Assembly: GCF_009377195.2 (NCBI RefSeq)
Contig: NZ_VJXX01000002.1
Location: 434,001-498,000 of the forward strand
DNA: 64,000 bases
From: Arthrobacter bussei
GTDB lineage: Bacteria; Actinomycetota; Actinomycetes; Actinomycetales; Micrococcaceae
Direction: 5' to 3'
The notes below the pieces were generated by a model. The model saw only the letters and a list, made by a program, of their open reading frames with translations. It made no database searches and was not told where the DNA came from. How positions within the stretch are numbered: position 1 is the first letter of the stretch; each line of letters begins with the position of its first letter. Shown piece after piece: positions 43,619 through 52,272 of this stretch. Both the position numbers and the translations under genes were made by a program.

Positions 43619-43624
43619 AGTCTA
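43619..43624 (-). promoter_or_regulatory. Leaderless -10 element of hisD
   Basis: TAGACT on the minus strand, 6 nt before GTG 43612; the same hexamer and spacing are used at dnaE. Confidence 0.55.
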
Positions 43625-43695
43625 TCGGGAGCGGTGGCGGCGCGACGCGGCAGAGCCGATGGTCAGCCGGTGGTCAGCCGGTGGTCAGCCGGTGG

Positions 43696-44223
43696 TCAGG
43701 CCTTCCGGCGCGCGAGCCCGATCAGCGCCGTCACGAAGATGATGACGGCGGCGACGGCCGGCCAGAGTGCCAGCGCTCCGTAGGAGTGGAGCATGAAGCC
43801 GGACCCGGGGAGGTCCTCCCGGCCGTGGGGTCCCAGCATCAGCGCCAGGCCCTCCCCCACGCCGAGAGCCAGCAGCGACCCGAGGACGGAGCCGCCGACG
43901 GCGGCGAGGATCCGCGCGACCACGCCCGGCAGCCGGAGCCGCACGGCGACGACGGTCCCGACCGCGATGCCGGCCAGGATCTGCAATCCCGCGAGGGTCA
44001 GGTCACGCAGCACCCACTGCTGGGCGTCCTCGGGATCGCCGAAGAGGCGCCCCGTCGGAGCGAGCAGCCACCAGGCCGCACCGAGGATCGCTCCGAGCAG
44101 GATCGTCGAACCGAGCCACCAGAAGACTCCGGCGGGCGGTACCGACCGCCGGTCCTCGGCGACCGCGTAGACGGGAGGAGGGTAACTGCTCGAACCCGTA
44201 TCCGGTCCCTGGCTGGCGCGCAT
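43696..44223 (-). CDS. Conserved four-helix membrane protein of unknown function
   Basis: A 175-residue integral membrane protein I do not recognise with certainty. After a ~25-residue polar N-terminus it has four hydrophobic helices: VFWWLGSTILLGAILGAAWW, LTLAGLQILAGIAVGTVVAV, AAVGGSVLGSLLALGVGEGL and ALALWPAVAAVIIFVTALIG, with a PTGRLFGDPEDAQQWVLRD loop between the first two. The overall plan resembles small actinobacterial DUF2567-type membrane proteins found near hisD, but this is a guess. ATG 44223 has TAATGT 7 nt upstream, so it is probably leaderless; an in-frame GTG at 44253 is the alternative. Confidence 0.7.
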   Translation of the reverse strand: MRASQGPDTGSSSYPPPVYAVAEDRRSVPPAGVFWWLGSTILLGAILGAAWWLLAPTGRLFGDPEDAQQWVLRDLTLAGLQILAGIAVGTVVAVRLRLPGVVARILAAVGGSVLGSLLALGVGEGLALMLGPHGREDLPGSGFMLHSYGALALWPAVAAVIIFVTALIGLARRKA

Positions 44224-44230
44224 GACTTCT

Positions 44231-44236
44231 ACATTA
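44231..44236 (-). promoter_or_regulatory. Leaderless -10 element of the four-helix membrane protein
   Basis: TAATGT on the minus strand, 7 nt before ATG 44223. Confidence 0.45.
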
Positions 44237-44357
44237 ACAAACCCTCCCGTCACCGGGGACCGCGCCTAGGGTGGTGATGGCAGCGCGACGTACCCTCCTC
44301 CTCGGCGGGACCATCAGCGCACGCGCCGTCCCCGCCGTCGAACCCCGGAGGAACCAC

Positions 44358-44885
44358 GTGACCAACCCGAGTGCAGCGCCGGACCTGCCCGCCTTCGCCG
44401 AACCCCATGCCGAGTCCTTCCGGGAGGTGTTCCGCCGGCACGCCGCCGGCGTGGCCATCATCACCGCGACCTACGACGGCGTCCCGTTCGGCTTCACGGC
44501 CACCTCCGTGGCGTCACTCTCGGCCGAGCCGCCACGGTTCTCGTTCAACATGGCACGGACGTCCTCCTCGTGGCCCGCGGTCGCCAACACGAACTTCGTG
44601 GGCGTGCACATGCTCAGCACCGAGAACGAGGGCCTGGCGAACCGGTTCGCGCGCACGAAGGACCGTTTCACCGGCGACCACTGGGAGCCCGGACCCGAGG
44701 GCGTCCCCATCCTCAGGGACGTGGCCGGGTGGCTCGTGGGCCGGATCAGCATGCGCCTCTCGTTCGAGAACAACGCCGTGGTCGTCGCCGAGGTTGTCGC
44801 CGGCAGCATCGGCGCCGACGGCGCCCCCCTGCTCTACCACGGCGGCAGCTACGGGACCCCGACGGCCACCGACTACGTCATCTGA
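44358..44885 (+). CDS. Flavin reductase-family protein
   Basis: A 175-residue FMN-binding split-barrel protein of the flavin reductase-like family, which supplies reduced flavin to monooxygenases or acts as an independent oxidoreductase. The typical N-terminal pattern FREVFRRHAAGVAIITATYD, then GVPFGFTATSVASLSAEPPR and the FSFNMARTSSSWPAV segment are present. GTG 44358 has GGAGGA six bases upstream, which decides the start. The frame stays open 29 codons further up without a ribosome site. A TAGGGT at 44267-44272 may be the -10. No partner monooxygenase is nearby; it converges on dnaE with 12 bp between stops. Confidence 0.85.
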   Translation: MTNPSAAPDLPAFAEPHAESFREVFRRHAAGVAIITATYDGVPFGFTATSVASLSAEPPRFSFNMARTSSSWPAVANTNFVGVHMLSTENEGLANRFARTKDRFTGDHWEPGPEGVPILRDVAGWLVGRISMRLSFENNAVVVAEVVAGSIGADGAPLLYHGGSYGTPTATDYVI

Positions 44886-44897
44886 CGCCGGTTCCGC

Positions 44898-47800
44898 TCA
44901 GGCGTCCAGGCAGGCCGGTCCGAACAGGACCTTGAGGTCGCCGAACAGGCCCGGGGTCGGATTCACCCTGAGGTCGACCCCGAGCTTCATGACCTCCACC
45001 TTGCGTGAACCGTTCAGGCGGATCAGGACCTCACTGGTACCCGGGTGCGTCCGCAGGACGTCGCCGAGGGCCGTCACCGCCGTCTCGGTGGCCTTGTGCT
45101 GCAGCATCGAGATGACCACGGGCCCCGAGTGGCCCTCGCTGAGGTCCGGCACGGAGAGCTCCTGCGCGTTCAGCATCACGGCGCCGTCGTCCCTGCGCTG
45201 CAGGCGCCCGCGCACGACGACGATCAGGTCCTCCGCGAGGACGCCCGAGATCGGCCCGTAGACCTGGCCGAAGAACATGACCTCCATGGATCCGGCGAGG
45301 TCCTCCACCTCGGCGCGCGCGTAGGCGTTGCCGCTGTTCTTCGCGATCCTGCGCTGCAGGGACGTGATCATCCCGGCGATCGTCACGATCGCACCGTCGG
45401 CCGGGCCCTCCTCGCTGATGATCGAGGGGATCGACGAGTCCGCGTGGTTGCTCAGGATGCCCTCGAGCCCCTGGAGCGGATGGTCCGAGACGTAGAGCCC
45501 GAGCATGTCCCGTTCGAAGGACAGCTTGTCCTTCTTGTCCCACTCGGGCAGGTCCGGCACCTCCACGGACAGTCCGCCCGCGCCCAGGCCGCCGCCGTCG
45601 TCGTCGAACGCGCTGAAGAGGTCGAACTGGTTCGCCGCTTCGTTCCGCTTGAGGACGATCACGGAGTCGACCGCCTCCTCGTGGATCATCGCCAGCGCCC
45701 GGCGCGGATGCTTCAGCGAATCGAAGGCGCCCGCCTTGATGAGCGACTCGATGGTCCGCTTGTTGCAGACGACGGCGGGGACCTTCTGCAGGAAGTCGCT
45801 GAACGAGGAGAAGGCGCCCTTCTCCTCGCGCGCACCGACCATCGCCCCGACGACGTTCGCGCCGACGTTCCGGATGGCCCCCATACCGAAGCGGATGTCC
45901 TTGCCGACCGGGGTGAAGTTGACGCTCGACTCGTTGACGTCGGGGGGCAGCACCGTGATCCCCATGCGACGGCACTCGTTCAGGTAGATGGCGAGCTTGT
46001 CCTTGTCGTCGCCGACGCTCGTCAGGAGTGCGGCCATGTACTCGGCCGGGTAGTGCGCCTTCAGGTAGGCCGTCCAGTAGGACACGAGCCCGTAGGCCGC
46101 GGTGTGCGCCTTGTTGAACGCGTAGTCGGAGAAGGACTCGAGGACGGTCCACAGCTTGTCCATGGCCGCTTGGGAGTAGCCGTTGGCCTTCATCCCCGCG
46201 AAGAAGTCGGCCTGCTGCTTGTCCAGCTCGGACTTCTTCTTCTTGCCCATCGCGCGGCGGAGCATGTCCGCCTGGCCGAGCGTGAAGTTCGCCAGCTTCT
46301 GCGCGGCGCTCATCACCTGCTCCTGGTACACGATCAGGCCGTAGGTGCCGCCGAGGATCTCCTCGAGCGGGCCCTCGAGCTCGGGGTGGATGGGCTCGAT
46401 CTCCTGCAGCCCGTTCTTCCGCAGCGCGTAGTTCGTGTGCGAGTTCACGCCCATGGGGCCCGGCCGGTACAGCGCCAGCACCGCCGAGATGTCCTCGAAG
46501 TTGTCGGGGCGCATGAGCTTCAGCAGTGACCGCATGGGACCGCCGTCGAGCTGGAAGACGCCCAGGGTGTCGCCACGCGCCAGGAGCTCGTAGGAGTCCT
46601 TGTCGTCGAGCTCCAGGTCCTCGAGGACCAGGTCGGTGTCCTTGTTGGCCTTGATGTTCTCCACGGCGTCCGTGATGATCGTCAGGTTCCTCAGGCCGAG
46701 GAAGTCCATCTTGATCAGTCCGAGGCCCTCGCACGTGGGGTAGTCGAACTGCGTGATGATCTGGCCGTCCTGCTCACGGCGCATGATCGGGATGATGTCG
46801 ATCAGGGGGTCCGAGGACATGATGACGCCGGCGGCGTGCACGCCCCACTGGCGCTTGAGTCCCTCGAGCCCGAGGGCGGTCTCGAAGACCTTCTCGGAGT
46901 CGGCGTCGGTCTTCAGCAGCTCGCGGAGCTCCTCGGCTTCCGAGTAGCGCTTGGCGTCCTTGTTGTGGACGTCCGCGAGGGCGAGGCCCTTACCCATGAC
47001 GTCCGGCGGCATGGCCTTGGTGAGGCGCTCTCCCGTCGAGAAGGGATACCCCATGACGCGGGAGGAGTCCTTCAGCGCCTGCTTGGCCTTGATGGTGCCG
47101 TAGGTGACGATCATGGCCACGCGCTCGTCGCCGTACTTCTCGGTGACGTACCGGATGACCTCGGAGCGGCGACGATCATCGAAGTCGACGTCGAAGTCGG
47201 GCATGGAGACGCGCTCCGGGTTGAGGAACCGCTCGAAGATGAGGCCGTGCTTGAGCGGGTCCAGGTCCGTGATGCGCATCGCGTACGCGACCATCGACCC
47301 GGCACCCGAGCCACGGCCCGGGCCCACCCTGATGCCGTTGTTCTTGGCCCAGTTGATGAAGTCGGCGACGACGAGGAAGTAGCCGGGGAAGCCCATCTGG
47401 GTGATGACGCCGACCTCGAACTCGGCCTGCTTCCGGACGTCGTCGGGCACGCCTGCCGGGTAGCGGAACTGCAGTCCTGTCTCGACCTCCTTGACGAACC
47501 AAGACTGTTCGTTCTCCCCGTCCGGGACGGGGAACCTCGGCATGTAGTTCGCCTTGGTGTTGAACTCGACCTCGCACCGCTCGGCGATCAGCAGGGTGTT
47601 GTCGCACGCCTCCGGGTAGTCCCGGAAGATGGCGCGCATCTCGGCGGGCGACTTCAGGTAGAACTCGTCCGCGTCGAACTTGAACCGCTTCGGATCGGCC
47701 AGGGTGGAGCCGGACTGGACGCACAGCAGCGCGGCGTGGGCCTTGGAGTCCTCGGCGTGCGTGTAGTGGAGGTCGTTGGTGGCGACGAGCGGCAGGCCGA

Positions 47801-48443
47801 GATCCTTGGCGAGCCGGATGAGGTCGGCCTTCACATTCCGCTCGATGTCGAGGCCGTGGTCCATCAGCTCGCAGAAGTAGTTCTCCGCACCGAAGATGTC
47901 CCGGAAGTCCGAGGCCGCCTGCCGCGCCTCGTCGTAGAGGCCGAGCCGCAGCTTCGTCTGCACCTCACCGGACGGGCAGCCGGTCGTCGCGATCAGGCCC
48001 TTGCCGTAGGTCTGCAGGAGGTCGCGGTCCATGCGCGGCTTGTAAAGATAGCCCTCGAGGGAGGCCAGCGAGGACATCCTGAAGAGGTTGTGCATGCCCT
48101 CGGTCGTCTCTGACCACAGGGTCATGTGGGTGTACGCACCGGCACCGGAGACGTCGTCGCGCCCGCCGCCACCCCACTGGACGCGCGTGCGGTCGTTGCG
48201 CGCGGTCCCCGGGGTCAGGTACGCCTCGACGCCGATGATCGGCTTGATGCCGGCACTGTTGGCCTTGCTCCAGAAGTCGAACGCCCCGAACACGAAGCCG
48301 TGGTCGGTGGTCGCGAGGGCCTTCATCCCGAGTTCCTCGGTATGGCTGAAGAGGTCCGTCAGGCGGGCCGCGCCGTCGAGCATCGAGTACTCGGTGTGGT
48401 TGTGGAGATGGACGAACGAATCGGTCGATGCAGGAGTAGCCAC
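44898..48443 (-). CDS. dnaE: DNA polymerase III alpha subunit
   Basis: A 1181-residue replicative polymerase of the DnaE1 type. The N-terminal PHP domain begins VHLHNHTEYSMLDGAARLTD, with TTDHGFVFGAFDFW; in actinobacteria this domain acts as the proofreading exonuclease. The polymerase active site has PDFDVDFDDRRRSEVIRYV with the catalytic aspartates, preceded by VGPGRGSGAGSMVAY. A helix-hairpin-helix and an OB-fold (GAIVTIAGMITSLQRR) lie in the C-terminal third. Length is normal for DnaE1, longer than DnaE2. GTG 48443 has TAGACT exactly 6 nt upstream, so the mRNA is leaderless. Confidence 0.96.
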   Translation of the reverse strand: MATPASTDSFVHLHNHTEYSMLDGAARLTDLFSHTEELGMKALATTDHGFVFGAFDFWSKANSAGIKPIIGVEAYLTPGTARNDRTRVQWGGGGRDDVSGAGAYTHMTLWSETTEGMHNLFRMSSLASLEGYLYKPRMDRDLLQTYGKGLIATTGCPSGEVQTKLRLGLYDEARQAASDFRDIFGAENYFCELMDHGLDIERNVKADLIRLAKDLGLPLVATNDLHYTHAEDSKAHAALLCVQSGSTLADPKRFKFDADEFYLKSPAEMRAIFRDYPEACDNTLLIAERCEVEFNTKANYMPRFPVPDGENEQSWFVKEVETGLQFRYPAGVPDDVRKQAEFEVGVITQMGFPGYFLVVADFINWAKNNGIRVGPGRGSGAGSMVAYAMRITDLDPLKHGLIFERFLNPERVSMPDFDVDFDDRRRSEVIRYVTEKYGDERVAMIVTYGTIKAKQALKDSSRVMGYPFSTGERLTKAMPPDVMGKGLALADVHNKDAKRYSEAEELRELLKTDADSEKVFETALGLEGLKRQWGVHAAGVIMSSDPLIDIIPIMRREQDGQIITQFDYPTCEGLGLIKMDFLGLRNLTIITDAVENIKANKDTDLVLEDLELDDKDSYELLARGDTLGVFQLDGGPMRSLLKLMRPDNFEDISAVLALYRPGPMGVNSHTNYALRKNGLQEIEPIHPELEGPLEEILGGTYGLIVYQEQVMSAAQKLANFTLGQADMLRRAMGKKKKSELDKQQADFFAGMKANGYSQAAMDKLWTVLESFSDYAFNKAHTAAYGLVSYWTAYLKAHYPAEYMAALLTSVGDDKDKLAIYLNECRRMGITVLPPDVNESSVNFTPVGKDIRFGMGAIRNVGANVVGAMVGAREEKGAFSSFSDFLQKVPAVVCNKRTIESLIKAGAFDSLKHPRRALAMIHEEAVDSVIVLKRNEAANQFDLFSAFDDDGGGLGAGGLSVEVPDLPEWDKKDKLSFERDMLGLYVSDHPLQGLEGILSNHADSSIPSIISEEGPADGAIVTIAGMITSLQRRIAKNSGNAYARAEVEDLAGSMEVMFFGQVYGPISGVLAEDLIVVVRGRLQRRDDGAVMLNAQELSVPDLSEGHSGPVVISMLQHKATETAVTALGDVLRTHPGTSEVLIRLNGSRKVEVMKLGVDLRVNPTPGLFGDLKVLFGPACLDA

Positions 48444-48449
48444 CGTCCG

Positions 48450-48455
48450 AGTCTA
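48450..48455 (-). promoter_or_regulatory. Leaderless -10 element of dnaE
   Basis: TAGACT on the minus strand, 6 nt before GTG 48443; identical hexamer and spacing to hisD. Confidence 0.55.
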
Positions 48456-48541
48456 GTGGCGGACAGGGCCTCCGGCTGCCTCCAGCAGCGTCGTGCAAGG
48501 TCCTGCCGGCGTGTCTCGCGACGACGGCCCAGAGCGGTGCA

Positions 48542-48608
48542 CCGCGCCGTCCCGGCGTGTCACGCCGCGCCGTTCCGGCCTGACACGCCGCCGTCCTGGC
48601 CTGTCACA
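48542..48608. repeat. Three imperfect 20-23 bp direct repeats between dnaE and rluD
   Basis: Units at 48542-48564, 48565-48587 (23 bp each) and about 48588-48608 share CCG-CCGT-CC-GGC-TGTCAC-type sequence (for example CCGTCCCGGCGTGTCACG and CCGTTCCGGCCTGACACG). The third overlaps the rluD stop codon (48604-48606). A looser fourth copy may lie near 48505. Function unknown. Confidence 0.6.
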
Positions 48609-49539
48609 CCAGGCCGTCCTGCAGCGCCGTCAGGGCGTAGTCCAGGTCCACCGGATAGGGACTCGTGACGAGGACCGGCTCCCCGGTCCTCGGATGCGCG
48701 AACCCGAGCCGGTGCGCGTGCAGCCACTGCCGGGTGAGGCCCAGCTCCGCGGCCAGGCGAGGGTCCGCACCGTAGGTCAGGTCTCCCGCGCAGGGGTGCC
48801 GCAGGGCCGAGAAGTGCACGCGGATCTGATGCGTCCGCCCGGTCTCGAGATGCACCTCCACGAGGCTCGCCCTGCCGAACGCCTCGAGCACCTCGTAGTG
48901 CGTCACCGAGTCCCGACCGTCCTCCATCACCGCGAAGCGCCACTCGTGGTGCGGGTGGCGACCGATGGGCGCGTCGATCGTGCCCTTGAGCGGTTCCGGC
49001 AGGCCCTGGACCACGGCGTGATAGACCTTCTCCACCGTGCGCTCCTTGAAGGCGCGCTTCAGGGCGGTGTAGGCGGGTTCCGTCTTGGCGACGACCATGG
49101 CGCCCGAGGTCCCGACGTCGAGCCGGTGGACGATCCCGACGCGCTCGGGAGCACCCGAGGTCGAGATGCGGTACCCGGCAGCAGCCAGCGCCCCGACGAC
49201 CGTCGGCCCCACCCAACCCGGCGATGGGTGCGCGGCCACGCCGACGGGCTTGTCGACGACCACGAAATCCTCGTCGTCGAGCAGGATCCCCATGCCGTCC
49301 ACGGCCTCGGGGATGATCCGGTGGCGATCGTCCGGATCAGGGAGGTCGACCGCCACGACGTCGCCCTCGTGCACGCGGTCCGACTTCGCCAGCCGCACTC
49401 CTCCGCGCAGGATGCGACCGTCGGCGGACCACTGCGCGACGGCGGAACGGGAGACGTCGAGGAGCCTGGCCAGGGCGGCATCGGCGCGGGCGCCGGCCTC
49501 GGCGGCCGGCACGACGACGTCGCGGTGCTCAGCGGCCAC
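48604..49539 (-). CDS. rluD: RluD-type 23S rRNA pseudouridine synthase
   Basis: A 311-residue RNA-modifying enzyme of the RluA/RluD family. An N-terminal S4-like RNA-binding domain ([20 protein letters not shown], then [20 protein letters not shown]) precedes the catalytic domain with [20 protein letters not shown], whose HRLD aspartate is the nucleophile, and [20 protein letters not shown]. The target is presumed to be the helix-69 uridines, but RluA/C/D specificity is not certain from sequence. I place the start at GTG 49539, overlapping the lspA stop (49529) by 11 bp, which fits coupled translation and normal length. Upstream in the frame is only an arginine-rich shadow of the lspA tail. 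lspA-rluD is a conserved pair. Confidence 0.88.
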   Translation of the reverse strand: MAAEHRDVVVPAAEAGARADAALARLLDVSRSAVAQWSADGRILRGGVRLAKSDRVHEGDVVAVDLPDPDDRHRIIPEAVDGMGILLDDEDFVVVDKPVGVAAHPSPGWVGPTVVGALAAAGYRISTSGAPERVGIVHRLDVGTSGAMVVAKTEPAYTALKRAFKERTVEKVYHAVVQGLPEPLKGTIDAPIGRHPHHEWRFAVMEDGRDSVTHYEVLEAFGRASLVEVHLETGRTHQIRVHFSALRHPCAGDLTYGADPRLAAELGLTRQWLHAHRLGFAHPRTGEPVLVTSPYPVDLDYALTALQDGLV

Positions 49540-50353
49540 GGCCGGCGCCGTCGTCGTCGGTGTCCTGCGGGGTGGTGCCGGCCGTCGTCGCGCCCGACGT
49601 CGCCTCCGGGGTCGGACCTGGAGTCGTGCCCGGGGTCGGACCCGGCGTCGTGCCCGGGGTCGTGACCGGGTCTGTCGAGTGCGCCGATCCGGCGGTGGCC
49701 GCGCCAGCGGGAGCGTTCTGGGCATTCGAGGCATCCGGGGAGTCCGGGGCGTCGTCGGAGGTGCGGCGACCGTCCATGCCGATGCCGCGCAGCGTCAGGA
49801 GGCAGATCAGCACCACGCCGCTGACCACGGCGGAGTCCGCGATGTTGAAGATGGCGAAGTTCGGCAGGGCGATGAAGTCGACGACGTGCCCCTGCCCGAA
49901 GGACGGTTCACGGAAGAGCCGGTCGGTCAGGTTGCCGAGCGCTCCGCCGAGGACCAGCCCCAGGGCCACCGACCAGCCCCACGAGGCGACCTTGCGGACC
50001 TGGAGGACGATGGCCGTCGCGACGACCACCATGATGATGGTGAACACCCAGGTGTAGTCGGTGCCGATCGAGAACGCCGCGCCGGGATTGCGGATGAAGC
50101 GCCAGGAGAGGACCGGCGGGATCACGGGGGTCACCTGGCCCTCGCTCATCGTCGAGACGACCCACCACTTGGTGAGCTGATCGAACGTGTAGGCCACCAG
50201 CGTGCACAGCAGCATCACGACGCCGTAGTGCCACGGGACGCGCCGTCCGTGGCGGGAGTCGGAGCCCTGCTCGGCTCCGTGCTGCCCCGCCGCGCCGCGC
50301 TCCCCGGGGGGTGTCGTCTCGGCAGCGGGGTCGATCGGCTGGTGCTCGTTCAC
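49529..50353 (-). CDS. lspA: Signal peptidase II (lipoprotein signal peptidase) with a long tail
   Basis: A 274-residue membrane protease that removes signal peptides from prolipoproteins. Four helices are visible from about residue 41 ([20 protein letters not shown]) to 190. Conserved motifs are [31 protein letters not shown] and [12 protein letters not shown], whose aspartates form the catalytic pair. The enzyme normally ends here, at ~160-190 residues. This one carries a ~40-residue polar N-terminal extension and an ~80-residue Ser/Thr/Pro/Gly tail with repeats of [11 protein letters not shown], presumably cytoplasmic and disordered. The start GTG 50353 has only a weak GGATGGA. It overlaps rluD by 11 bp. 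Confidence 0.88.
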   Translation of the reverse strand: MNEHQPIDPAAETTPPGERGAAGQHGAEQGSDSRHGRRVPWHYGVVMLLCTLVAYTFDQLTKWWVVSTMSEGQVTPVIPPVLSWRFIRNPGAAFSIGTDYTWVFTIIMVVVATAIVLQVRKVASWGWSVALGLVLGGALGNLTDRLFREPSFGQGHVVDFIALPNFAIFNIADSAVVSGVVLICLLTLRGIGMDGRRTSDDAPDSPDASNAQNAPAGAATAGSAHSTDPVTTPGTTPGPTPGTTPGPTPEATSGATTAGTTPQDTDDDGAGRGR

Positions 50354-50410
50354 GGTCCATCCAGGGGTTAGGTGCGACGACGGCCACCTGGGTCGGCGGC
50401 CCGAACGGCG

Positions 50411-50452
50411 AAGGGCCGGCTCCCGGGGTCCATGCCCCGGCAACCGGCCCTT
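50411..50452 (-). terminator. Terminator of divIVA
   Basis: A two-step hairpin: outer 9-bp arms (50411-50419 with 50444-50452) and inner 6-bp arms (50423-50428 with 50435-50440). It lies between the divIVA stop and the lspA start, separating the division genes from lspA-rluD. Confidence 0.7.
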
Positions 50453-50486
50453 CACCTGGCGGCCCGCCATCGGGCCGACGGTCCTG

Positions 50487-51158
50487 CTAGGAGGCCGGAG
50501 CGTCCGACGCCAGCGATCCGCGGGAGTCGAGATCGCGGAGCTGGCCCTCGATGTAGGCCTTGAGGCGTGCACGGTAGTCGCGCTCGAAGCCGCGCAGCTG
50601 CTCGACCTTGCGCTCGAGCACCGTCTTCTGCTGCTCGAGATCCCCGAGCGTCTTGCGGCTCTTCTCCTGCGCATCGTTGACGAGCCCGCTGGCTTCGATC
50701 TGGGCCTCGGCGATGATCTTGTCGCGCTGCTCCACGCCGGCGTTCACGTACTCGTCGTGGAGGCGCTGCGCCATGGCGAGGACGCCCGCGGCGGACTCGG
50801 CGCTGGCGGTCGATGCAGCGGGTGCTGCCGCGGCGGGCGCCGCCGGGGCAGGAGCGGGATTGGGCTCCTCAACGTCCGCGGCGATCTCGGCGGGGACGGT
50901 GTCCGGCGTCGTGTCCTCGGCTGCGGCGTCCTCGGTGTGCGAGCTCGCGGCGACGGGAGCCGGTACGGTCGTGGCCTGCGGGGTGTCCGACGAGCCGTCC
51001 GCGAGCTTGCGACGCAGGTCCTCGTTCTCCTGGTTCAGGCGGCGGAGTTCGACGACGATCTCGTCGAGGAAGTCGTCGACCTCGTCCTGGTCGTAGCCCT
51101 CGCGGAACTTGGTGGGCTGGAACCTCTTGTTGACAACGTCATCTGGCGTCAGAGCCAT
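50487..51158 (-). CDS. divIVA: DivIVA/Wag31 polar growth and septum protein
   Basis: A 223-residue coiled-coil scaffold that marks negatively curved membrane at poles and septa and recruits cell-wall machinery. The N-terminal DivIVA domain is clear: LTPDDVVNKRFQPTKFREGY, then DQDEVDDFLDEIVVELRRLN. A central Ala/Pro/Glu-rich disordered region (about 55-120) is followed by a long coiled coil (ESAAGVLAMAQRLHDEYVNA to LRGFERDYRARLKAYIEGQL). GAGGTGA precedes ATG 51158. It is at the end of the ftsZ-sepF-yggT series, the standard actinobacterial order. The central region is a usual site of Ser/Thr kinase phosphorylation in related species. Confidence 0.93.
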   Translation of the reverse strand: MALTPDDVVNKRFQPTKFREGYDQDEVDDFLDEIVVELRRLNQENEDLRRKLADGSSDTPQATTVPAPVAASSHTEDAAAEDTTPDTVPAEIAADVEEPNPAPAPAAPAAAAPAASTASAESAAGVLAMAQRLHDEYVNAGVEQRDKIIAEAQIEASGLVNDAQEKSRKTLGDLEQQKTVLERKVEQLRGFERDYRARLKAYIEGQLRDLDSRGSLASDAPAS

Positions 51159-51304
51159 GGGGTCACCTCATACTGATAGATGCCGGCCCGCCGAAGAGGC
51201 GGACAGTGCTGCGGTACCGGATTGCGGACGCGACCGGCGGGGCTCGCGTCGAACTGTGGACCAGCGTATCCGGTCGGCAAGTCCATCACGAAACGGACTC
51301 GACG

Positions 51305-51595
51305 CTATCCGGCAAGGCTCCTGGACACGGACATCAGGATCAGGACGAGGATGAAGAGCACCAGGAATGCGAGGTCGAGCTGCACGCCACCCAGCCGGAG
51401 CGGGGGGATGAGTCGGCGCAGCGCCTTGATGGGCGGATCGGTCACCGAGTACACGCCGGAGGCGAGCACGAGCGCCAGTTTCTGGGGTCGCCAGTCCCGC
51501 GCGAAGCCCTGCACGGCGTCGTAGACGATCCGCAGGATCAGGGCGAGCTGGAACAGCATCAGTACCAGGTAGATCAGGGCGAATACCAAACTCAC
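51305..51595 (-). CDS. YggT-family membrane protein
   Basis: A 96-residue protein with two membrane helices (about 4-26, VFALIYLVLMLFQLALILRI, and 74-92, VQLDLAFLVLFILVLILMSV). Between them lies the conserved ASGVYSVTDPPIKALRRLIP motif of the YggT family. The role is unknown; it is linked to osmotic tolerance in some bacteria and lies between sepF and divIVA in most actinobacteria. GTG 51595 has AAGGA upstream. It is probably cotranscribed with sepF. Confidence 0.92.
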   Translation of the reverse strand: MSLVFALIYLVLMLFQLALILRIVYDAVQGFARDWRPQKLALVLASGVYSVTDPPIKALRRLIPPLRLGGVQLDLAFLVLFILVLILMSVSRSLAG

Positions 51596-51655
51596 AGGGC
51601 TGTTCCAGTCCTTCGGGCCGTGATGGGTCTCGTGCGACCGTCACGGCCGCCGGGC

Positions 51656-52177
51656 TCAGCTCTGGTTGAAGAAGCTGGTCTGCGCTTCGCTTGCCTTCAG
51701 ATCCTCGCCCAGGACTTCAATATACGACGGCGACAGCAGGAACACCTTATTGGTGACCCGCTCGATGCTGCCGTGGAGGCCGAAGACCAGCCCGGCGGAG
51801 AAGTCGACGAGGCGCTTGGCGTCGGCCTCCCCCATGTCCGTCACGTTCATGATGACCGGGATGCCGTCGCGGAAACTCTCGCCGATGAGCTTGGCATCGT
51901 TGTAGGACCGGGGGTGGATCGTGGTGATCTGCCGCAGGGCGGCGGAGTCCTCGCGTGAGGAGGGCGCGCGCTTGATCGGGGTCACGGGAGCACGGTACTC
52001 CTCCGCAGGAGCCACGCGGCTCACGGCCGGAGCCGGCTCGAGGCGTCGTTCGTCGCGGTCGTAGTCCACTGTGTAGTCCTCGTTCCTGCTCTGCGCATTC
52101 TTCGTTTCGGGCTCGTAGTGCTCGTCACCATCGGCGAGCCCAAGGTAGATCATCGTCTTGCGCAGTGCGCCGGCCAT
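51656..52177 (-). CDS. sepF: Cell division protein SepF
   Basis: A 173-residue FtsZ membrane anchor. The N-terminal amphipathic helix [18 protein letters not shown] binds membrane, and an acidic linker follows. The C-terminal SepF domain contains [40 protein letters not shown] and [20 protein letters not shown], which binds the FtsZ tail and forms rings. Actinobacteria lack FtsA, so SepF is the main anchor. ATG 52177 has AGGAG six bases upstream; an ATG five codons further up (52192) lies before that ribosome site and is less likely. Confidence 0.94.
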   Translation of the reverse strand: MAGALRKTMIYLGLADGDEHYEPETKNAQSRNEDYTVDYDRDERRLEPAPAVSRVAPAEEYRAPVTPIKRAPSSREDSAALRQITTIHPRSYNDAKLIGESFRDGIPVIMNVTDMGEADAKRLVDFSAGLVFGLHGSIERVTNKVFLLSPSYIEVLGEDLKASEAQTSFFNQS

Positions 52178-52272
52178 GGTGGCTCCTGTCATGAGAGTGG
52201 ATGAGGTGCGGCTCCGGGGGTCCGTCGCACACGGGCCCGGACGCCTGTTATTCCGCCGTTCTAGCTGGAACG

